In this document: piece after piece, positions 1-4,139 of the stretch | Numbering within the stretch: the stretch's first letter is position 1 | Layout of the letters: each line of letters begins with the position of its first letter | DNA from: Elusimicrobiota bacterium | GTDB taxonomy: Bacteria; Elusimicrobiota; Elusimicrobia; FEN-1173 | Direction of reading: 5' to 3' | Assembly (NCBI GenBank): GCA_016207625.1 | Contig: JACQPF010000044.1 | Coordinates: 1 to 6,266, forward strand | DNA: 6,266 nucleotides | The notes under the pieces: model-generated | What the model saw: only the letters and a program-made list of their open reading frames with translations | Databases searched by the model: none | What the model was told of the DNA's origin: nothing | Position numbers and translations under genes: made by a program

Positions 1-344
1 ACCTTGTCCCCTTCCTTCACGAAAGCATCCGACTTGGGAGAGGGCGCCCGGTAAAAAACCCCCGCCAGCGGCGAGGCGATGGAATGGAACTGGTTCTGTT
101 CCTCGGGGATCTGCGCCTTGGCCGCGGGCGCGGCCGGCGGCGGGACCGCCCCCGCGGCCGGCGGCGCAACAGCGCCGGCCGGCCTTTTCCGCGTGAGCCT
201 CAGGAAGAAGTCCTTGTGCCGGATTTCCAGTTCAAGCAGGTCCTGAGCTTCCATCAGGTCGTAATACCGTTTGAGCTCTTCCGGGCTCAACGTTTTTTTG
301 TTCGGCTTATCCTGAGGTGTCGACTGCGATTTGTTGTCCGCCAT
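1..344 (-). CDS. accB: Biotin carboxyl carrier protein of acetyl-CoA carboxylase, N-terminal part (runs off left edge)
   Basis: This is the biotin carrier subunit of acetyl-CoA carboxylase, which shuttles carboxybiotin between biotin carboxylase and carboxyltransferase in the first step of fatty-acid synthesis (family knowledge). Translation from the ATG at 344-342 gives 114 complete residues. Residues 19-53 form the AccB-type N-terminal helix/strand segment (SPEELKRYYDLMEAQDLLEL, followed by a basic strand ending RLTRK). Residues 55-76 are a Pro/Ala-rich flexible linker. From residue 90 the biotinyl domain begins with SPLAGVFYRAPSPKSDAF, closely matching the SPMVGTFYRTPSP signature of E. coli AccB. 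The biotinylated lysine motif (EAMKM) lies beyond the left edge and cannot be checked. An AAGGG ribosome-binding site at 350-354 is 5 bases before the ATG. The gene starts 40 bases after the pnp stop, so co-transcription with pnp is likely. The N-terminal helix plus long Ala/Pro linker favours AccB over a decarboxylase biotin subunit. Confidence 0.9.
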   Translation of the reverse strand, partial: MADNKSQSTPQDKPNKKTLSPEELKRYYDLMEAQDLLELEIRHKDFFLRLTRKRPAGAVAPPAAGAVPPPAAPAAKAQIPEEQNQFHSIASPLAGVFYRAPSPKSDAFVKEGDK

Positions 345-384
345 GAGCGCCCTTCAGAACGTTCGTGATGTGAAACGGTCCGGT

Positions 385-2619
385 CTACTCGTAGCCTCGT
401 CCGCCGCCGCCTCCGCCGCTTCCGCCTCTATTTCCGCCGCGGAATCCGCCCCGCCCGCCGCCGCGACGATCATCAAACCGCCGGGGTGGCCCGCTGGGGC
501 GCTCGGGGCGCGGCGTTTCCAGCTCTGAGCCGGGCTTAATAACAGCTTTGCGGGACAAATTGACCCGTCCCTGGTTGTCGATCTCGATGCACTTCACATC
601 GATCTCGTCGCCCACTTTCACCACGTCTTCCACATTGGCCACGTGGGTCACGTCCAACTGTGAAATGTGCACCAGTCCGTCCTTGCCGGGGATCACTTCC
701 ACGAACGCTCCCAGCCGCGGCATGATGCGGACCACTTTGCCCTTATAGATCTTGCCCACTTCCACCTCGGCGGTGTAGAACTCCACCATGGTTTTGGCGG
801 CTTCCATCGCCGCGCCGTCCGAGGAGGTGATGTAGACCTTGCCGTCGTCTTCCACGTCCACCTGGGCGCCGGTTTCTTCGATGATGCGGCGGATGTTCTT
901 GCCGCCGGGGCCGATGAGCGCGCCGATCTTGTCCACGGGAATCTGCACGATGACCATCCGCGGCGCGAACGCCGACAACTGCGCGTTGGGCGTGCCGAGG
1001 ATCTTGCTCATGGCGTCCAGCACGAAGAGCCGCGCTTTGCGCGCCTGCTCCAGGGCCTGCTTCATGATCTCGACGGAGATCCCTTCAATTTTAATGTCCA
1101 TCTGGAGGGCGGTGACTCCGTCGGTCGTCCCGGCCACTTTGAAATCCATGTCGCCGAGATGGTCTTCCATGCCCATGATGTCGGTGAGGACGGCGGTGCG
1201 GTCGCCCTCTTTCACGAGGCCCATGGCGATGCCCGCCACGGCTTTCTTCAGGGGAACGCCGGCGTCAAAAAGCGCCAGGGACCCGCCGCAAACGGTCGCC
1301 ATGGACGAAGACCCGGTGGACTCCAGGATGTCGGACACCACGCGGATCGTATACGGGAAGACCTCTTCCGTCGGAAGCATGGGCAAAAGCGCCCGGCGCG
1401 CCAAGGCGCCGTGGCCGATCTCCCGCCGGCCGGGCCCGCGTTCGGGCTTCGGCTCGCCGGTGCAGAAACCCGGGAAGTTGTAGTGGAGCATGAACCGCTC
1501 TTTGTATTCCCCTTCGAGTTCGTCCATGATCTGCTGGTCCGCCGGGGACCCCAAGGTCACCGTGGCCAACGCCTGGGTCTGACCGCGCGTGAAGAGGGCG
1601 GACCCGTGCGTGCGTGGAAGGAAGGCGGACTGCCCGGAAATGGGCCGTATCTCCTCAAAGCCGCGGCCGTCTGTGCGCTTGTTCTCATCCAAGATGAGCC
1701 GCCGGGCTTCTTCATATTCAATTTGCCCCAAGAGGGAACCGATATCACCCGCCTGCTCGGGAAACGCCTCAACCAATTTCTCCTGAACGCTCTTGTTCAA
1801 TTCATGGATGGTCTTTTCACGGGCGGTCTTTTCGGCGATCCGCACCGCGTCGCGGAACGCGCCGCGCGCCAGTTCATCCACACGCTTTTTCAGATCTTCA
1901 TTGATTTGGGGGGCCGGCACCTCGAACTTCGGCTTGCCGATCTTTTGGAACAGCTCGGTCTGCATGTCGCACAGCCGGTCGATCTCCCGCTGCGCCAGGG
2001 CCAAAGCCTCCAGCAGCAAATCTTCGGAAAGCTCGGAGCAGCCGGATTCCACCATTAAGATGGACCCTTTTTTCCCGGCCACGATCAGGTCGAGGTTGCT
2101 GGCTTCCTGCTCTTCCAACGTCGGGTTCAGCACGAATTGGTCGTTCACGCGGCCCACTCTCACCGCTCCGATGGGCCCGCTCCACGGAATATCCGACATG
2201 CCGAGGGACACGCTGGCCCCCACCATGGCTGAGATATCGATGTCGTGCACGCCGTCGGCCGACATGGCCAAGCTCGTGATCTGAACGTCAAACCGCATGT
2301 GTTCGGGGAACAAGGGACGGATGGAACGGTCGATCAACCGGCTGGTGAGGATCTCGCGATCCCGCGCCCGGCCTTCCCGTTTGAAAAACCCTCCGGGGAT
2401 CCGGCCCGCGGCGTAGGTGCGCTCGCGGTAGTCAACCGTTAAAGGGAAGAAATCTGTTCCGATGCGCGGTTTCTTCGCGCAGGCGGCCGCGACGAGTACA
2501 ACGGAGTCCCCCAAACGAACGAGGGCCGACCCGCCGGCCTGCTTGGCCACTTGGCCGGTTTCAATAATAAGTTTCGATTTGCCGATTTCAATCTCACGGC
2601 GTTCAACATTTGTTTCCAT
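385..2619 (-). CDS. pnp: Polynucleotide phosphorylase (PNPase), with C-terminal RGG tail
   Basis: This is a 3'-5' exoribonuclease that degrades RNA by phosphorolysis, releasing nucleoside diphosphates; it works as a trimer in mRNA turnover (family knowledge). I choose the ATG at 2619-2617 (METNV, 744 residues). It has a GGAGG 7 bases upstream, whereas the in-frame ATG 18 bases earlier (2637) has no ribosome-binding site. Domain order: first RNase PH domain about residues 8-145 with the FFKREGR RNA-binding loop at 78-84; helical linker about 240-310; second RNase PH domain about 315-540; KH domain about 553-615 with GPGG at 570-573; S1 domain about 620-692. Phosphate-site residues R398/R399, H403 and S437-S439, and metal/catalytic residues D486, D492 and K494, are all present at the same numbers as in the E. 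coli enzyme, so it should be active. The tail (about 703-744) is unusually Gly/Arg-rich with four RGG motifs. It follows rpsO, the classic bacterial pairing, and precedes accB by 40 bases. Confidence 0.98.
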   Translation of the reverse strand: METNVERREIEIGKSKLIIETGQVAKQAGGSALVRLGDSVVLVAAACAKKPRIGTDFFPLTVDYRERTYAAGRIPGGFFKREGRARDREILTSRLIDRSIRPLFPEHMRFDVQITSLAMSADGVHDIDISAMVGASVSLGMSDIPWSGPIGAVRVGRVNDQFVLNPTLEEQEASNLDLIVAGKKGSILMVESGCSELSEDLLLEALALAQREIDRLCDMQTELFQKIGKPKFEVPAPQINEDLKKRVDELARGAFRDAVRIAEKTAREKTIHELNKSVQEKLVEAFPEQAGDIGSLLGQIEYEEARRLILDENKRTDGRGFEEIRPISGQSAFLPRTHGSALFTRGQTQALATVTLGSPADQQIMDELEGEYKERFMLHYNFPGFCTGEPKPERGPGRREIGHGALARRALLPMLPTEEVFPYTIRVVSDILESTGSSSMATVCGGSLALFDAGVPLKKAVAGIAMGLVKEGDRTAVLTDIMGMEDHLGDMDFKVAGTTDGVTALQMDIKIEGISVEIMKQALEQARKARLFVLDAMSKILGTPNAQLSAFAPRMVIVQIPVDKIGALIGPGGKNIRRIIEETGAQVDVEDDGKVYITSSDGAAMEAAKTMVEFYTAEVEVGKIYKGKVVRIMPRLGAFVEVIPGKDGLVHISQLDVTHVANVEDVVKVGDEIDVKCIEIDNQGRVNLSRKAVIKPGSELETPRPERPSGPPRRFDDRRGGGRGGFRGGNRGGSGGGGGGRGYE

Positions 2620-2621
2620 GG

Positions 2622-2639
2622 AAATGCCTCCAGGCATTT
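2622..2639 (-). promoter_or_regulatory. Perfect hairpin enclosing the pnp Shine-Dalgarno sequence
   Basis: In the transcript, AAAUGCC and GGCAUUU pair as a perfect 7-bp stem closed by a UGGA tetraloop. The Shine-Dalgarno GGAGG of pnp (2631-2627) starts in the loop and ends in the 3' arm. Folding would therefore partly mask ribosome access two bases upstream of the pnp ATG (2619). The inverted repeat is read directly from the sequence. A role in translational control of pnp is inference, though PNPase of enterobacteria is known to autoregulate through structure in its own leader. Confidence 0.6.
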
Positions 2640-2704
2640 AGCAAGCCGAGAGGAAATAGATAAAAGAAAGGCGTTCTTGGGAAGAGACCCGGTGATTCGC
2701 TGGA

Positions 2705-2751
2705 AGGGATCCAACCGTCCCGCATCTGAGGAACGGGACCATTGCATCCCT
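2705..2751 (-). promoter_or_regulatory. Long stem-loop in the rpsO-pnp intergenic leader (RNase III-site-like)
   Basis: On the minus-strand transcript AGGGAU (2751-2746) pairs with AUCCCU (2710-2705), and GUCCCG (2739-2734) pairs with CGGGAC (2722-2717), around an 11-nt loop. Between them GCAAUG faces GGUUGG, giving three Watson-Crick pairs and one G-U wobble flanked by two G-G mismatches. The whole reads as a nearly continuous 18-position stem. No uridine run follows, so it is not an intrinsic terminator. Its place between rpsO and pnp matches the RNase III-processed hairpin of the enterobacterial pnp leader. Equivalence of function here is inference. Confidence 0.55.
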
Positions 2752-2798
2752 AGGCGAAACAACCAAAATCTTTTGCTCCAAAAACGCCCGCTTTTGAG

Positions 2799-3065
2799 CT
2801 ATTTCCGTAGGTTCAGCTCGCTGAGTATTTGCATGTACCGTTTTGGTTCGGTTTGGCGCAGATGGTCCAAAAGGCGACGGCGATGGCCGACCATTGTCAG
2901 AAGCCCGCGGCGGGACATGTGGTCCTTGGGGCTGCGGGCAAAATGATCGAGGAGGCCATTGATTCGCTCGGTCAACAGGGCGATCTGAACCGCCGTGTCC
3001 CCCGTATTTTTGGCGCTGGCTCCAAACTTCTTGACGATATCATGCTTCTTGTCTTTCGTAATCAT
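2799..3065 (-). CDS. rpsO: 30S ribosomal protein S15
   Basis: This is a primary 16S rRNA-binding protein that organises the central domain of the small subunit and contributes to a bridge with the 50S (family knowledge). The ATG at 3065-3063 gives 88 residues starting MITKDKK, the normal family length and start. A GTG two codons upstream (3071) is possible but adds nothing conserved. The S15 signature is clear: T21-G22, Q27, the ALLTERI helix (29-35), H41, D48-H49, S51-R52-R53 and GLLTMVGHRRRLLDHL (54-69), which are the residues that contact 16S rRNA in the family. There is no recognisable Shine-Dalgarno sequence within 15 bases of the start, and the upstream stretch is AT-rich. The gene stands 57 bases after the GNAT stop and 179 bases before pnp, the classic rpsO-pnp order. 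Confidence 0.97.
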   Translation of the reverse strand: MITKDKKHDIVKKFGASAKNTGDTAVQIALLTERINGLLDHFARSPKDHMSRRGLLTMVGHRRRLLDHLRQTEPKRYMQILSELNLRK

Positions 3066-3072
3066 ACACACA

Positions 3073-3101
3073 AAATTAGCAAATTGCCCAAAAGATGTAA
3101 A
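3073..3101 (-). promoter_or_regulatory. Candidate sigma70-type promoter for rpsO, giving a nearly leaderless mRNA
   Basis: Reading the minus strand, TTTACA (3101-3096, 5 of 6 to TTGACA) is followed after exactly 17 bases by TAATTT (3078-3073). That -10 is weak (3 of 6) but is preceded by TGC, an extended -10. A start about 7 bases downstream falls at roughly 3066, directly at the rpsO ATG (3065). This would explain why rpsO lacks a ribosome-binding site. The weak -10 keeps confidence modest. Confidence 0.35.
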
Positions 3102-3121
3102 GATAAAATCTCAATTTGGGC
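3086..3121 (-). promoter_or_regulatory. Inverted repeat between the GNAT stop and rpsO
   Basis: GCCCAAA and TTTGGGC (3086-3092 and 3115-3121) form a perfect 7-bp stem that begins one base after the GNAT stop codon. Inside it AGAT/ATCT (3093-3096 and 3108-3111) adds four pairs after a 3-base bulge, leaving an 11-base loop. The 3' flank on the minus strand is AATTTGC, not a T-run, so a standard intrinsic terminator is not supported. It may protect the 3' end of an upstream doxX-GNAT mRNA or act as an rpsO leader element. Neither role is shown by sequence alone. Confidence 0.4.
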
Positions 3122-3122
3122 C

Positions 3123-3545
3123 CTATTCGATGAAGCCTTTCTCTCGGCGAAGCTCCGGGTTGGACATGATGGCCATGGCCGTCTTCATCTTTCGGAACCC
3201 CAACTTGCTGTAAAAAGTTTCTTTGCCGGGCGCGGCGAACAACATGATCACATCGACGTTGGCTTCTTGAACGATGCGGCCCATGATTTGTGTCCCTATG
3301 CCTTTTCCCTGATATTCGGGCAAGACCACCACGTCATAAATGGCGGCGCGCCAAACCCCATCAGAAACCGCCCGCCCGGCGCCGATCAGCCGCCCCTCAT
3401 GATAGGCAAAGCAACGCACCAGGCTGTTCCGGAACGCCAATTCAAGTTTCTTTGGATCTTTCTTGCCAAGAGGAGCAAGCTCCACCACCCTGGCCAAATC
3501 ATCCCAGGAAACCTTTTCTACATCGGTTGAAAACTGAATATCCAT
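3123..3545 (-). CDS. GNAT-family N-acetyltransferase
   Basis: This 140-residue protein is a single GNAT domain, predicted to transfer an acetyl group from acetyl-CoA to an amine; the substrate cannot be named. Visible motifs are the strand YDVVVLPEYQGKGIG (70-84), with the acetyl-CoA pyrophosphate-binding loop Q79-GKGIG-84, then a helix, LFAAPGKETF (102-111) and YSKLGFRKMKTAMAIM (112-127), the motif B region typical of small cytosolic GNATs. Full length for the family. The ATG at 3545-3543 has only a weak AGTGG near it. The start lies 7 bases after the DoxX stop, implying translational coupling with that gene. It may be co-transcribed with the downstream rpsO, 57 bases away. No targeting signal is seen. 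A ribosomal-protein (RimI-like) acetylase role is tempting from position but not supported by sequence. Confidence 0.9.
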   Translation of the reverse strand: MDIQFSTDVEKVSWDDLARVVELAPLGKKDPKKLELAFRNSLVRCFAYHEGRLIGAGRAVSDGVWRAAIYDVVVLPEYQGKGIGTQIMGRIVQEANVDVIMLFAAPGKETFYSKLGFRKMKTAMAIMSNPELRREKGFIE

Positions 3546-3552
3546 ATGCCAC

Positions 3553-3939
3553 TTAGTTTGTTTTGTCCACGCTCCATTTCACTCCGCCTCGGCAGGCGAT
3601 GAAAAGGAAAACGAAGCAGTAGAGGGCGGCCAATTCGCCCTGGTTTATCACCGGGAAGAACTTGGGGCCGAGCTGAAGCTTCCAGTGGAATTGAAAATAC
3701 GCCACGGCCATCTGGCCGCTGCAGAGGAAAGCCGCCGCGCGGGTTTGAAACCCCAGCATCACCGCCAGCCCCCCCAAAAGCTCGATGATCCCGCCGAACC
3801 AGATCTGGGAACCCACCGGCGGCTGGAACTCGGAAAGTACCCCGAATATTTTCTGAACGCCATGGAACGAAAACATGAATCCCGCTATGATCCGCATCAA
3901 TGCGTACGCGTGGTCCGCATATTTCTCAAGTCGTTTCAT
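3553..3939 (-). CDS. DoxX-family integral membrane protein
   Basis: This 128-residue protein is a small four-helix inner-membrane protein of the DoxX family, whose members are linked to redox or thiol stress in some bacteria; its exact role is unknown. Hydrophobic segments are at about residues 11-33, 46-65, 67-85 and 102-118. Family hallmarks are RIIAGFMFSFHGVQKIFG (16-33), GGIIELLGGLAVMLGFQTR (49-67), the amphipathic FQFHWK (82-87), and NQGELAALYCFVFLFIACRG (99-118), the last closely following the DoxX C-terminal N-GELA-LY-F-FL pattern. The ATG at 3939-3937 has a strong AGAGGAG about 9 bases upstream, and a good promoter lies further up. It is the first gene of the minus-strand run and is tightly joined to the GNAT gene. 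Confidence 0.92.
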   Translation of the reverse strand: MKRLEKYADHAYALMRIIAGFMFSFHGVQKIFGVLSEFQPPVGSQIWFGGIIELLGGLAVMLGFQTRAAAFLCSGQMAVAYFQFHWKLQLGPKFFPVINQGELAALYCFVFLFIACRGGVKWSVDKTN

Positions 3940-3979
3940 GTCTGTGCTCTCCTCTTTGTGGAATTGGCATATAAATTAA

Positions 3980-4008
3980 AGAATATCAGAGGAAAATGCT
4001 TATGGCAA
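3980..4008 (-). promoter_or_regulatory. Sigma70-type promoter for the doxX-GNAT(-rpsO-pnp-accB) run
   Basis: Reading the minus strand, TTGCCA (4008-4003) is separated by 17 bases from TATTCT (3985-3980). Each box matches the consensus at 4 to 5 of 6 positions with optimal spacing. A start near 3973 leaves an untranslated leader of about 34 bases containing the AGAGGAG ribosome-binding site of the DoxX gene. Confidence 0.6.
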
Positions 4009-4018
4009 CGAACCCCCC

Positions 4019-4046
4019 TTGCAACTCACTACGCTTATGTTATAAT
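4019..4046 (+). promoter_or_regulatory. Sigma70-type promoter with extended -10 for the secreted protein gene
   Basis: TTGCAA (4019-4024) is followed after 16 bases by a perfect TATAAT (4041-4046), preceded by TGT, an extended -10. A start near 4053 gives an untranslated leader of about 87 bases that is markedly pyrimidine-rich and ends with the AGGAG (4129-4133) ribosome-binding site 6 bases before the ATG. I see no known riboswitch in that leader. Confidence 0.7.
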
Positions 4047-4139
4047 TGTGCCTGTTGCATCCATCCTCGATTCTACCCCATCCTCTGGCGTCTTCCTGTT
4101 TCACCTTCTTTGTCGTTGCCAATCCGATAGGAGTCTGTA

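Noticed and set aside
159..187. GC-rich inverted repeat around GGCGC-AACA-GCGCC
   Set aside because: It lies within the Ala/Pro linker codons of accB (GCG/GCC/CCG-rich), where short palindromes arise by composition.
667..2058. A 463-codon open frame on the plus strand opposite pnp, with other long plus-strand frames at 839-1483 and 1793-2284
   Set aside because: They lie entirely antisense to a PNPase with every catalytic residue intact. The translations are His/Gly/Arg-rich or Ser/Arg-rich without any domain, as expected for GC-rich shadow frames.
2620..2637. Upstream ATG at 2637 as the pnp start (adding MPGGIS)
   Set aside because: It has no ribosome-binding site and the six extra residues are not a family feature. 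The ATG at 2619 has GGAGG at ideal spacing and restores E. coli-like residue numbering.
2779..2796. Possible terminator just after rpsO: CAAAAGC/GTTTTTG stem with a GGGC loop on the minus strand
   Set aside because: The stem is mostly A-U pairs with one G-U wobble, the T-run lies inside the stem rather than after it, and rpsO-pnp are normally co-transcribed.
3066..3071. GTG at 3071 as the rpsO start (adding MC)
   Set aside because: MITKDKK matches the normal S15 N-terminus, and neither start has a ribosome-binding site that would favour GTG.
4053..4128. Leader of the secreted protein gene examined as a possible riboswitch or small ORF
   Set aside because: It is pyrimidine-rich with no conserved aptamer motif (for example no c-di-GMP aptamer core) and no short frame with a ribosome-binding site.
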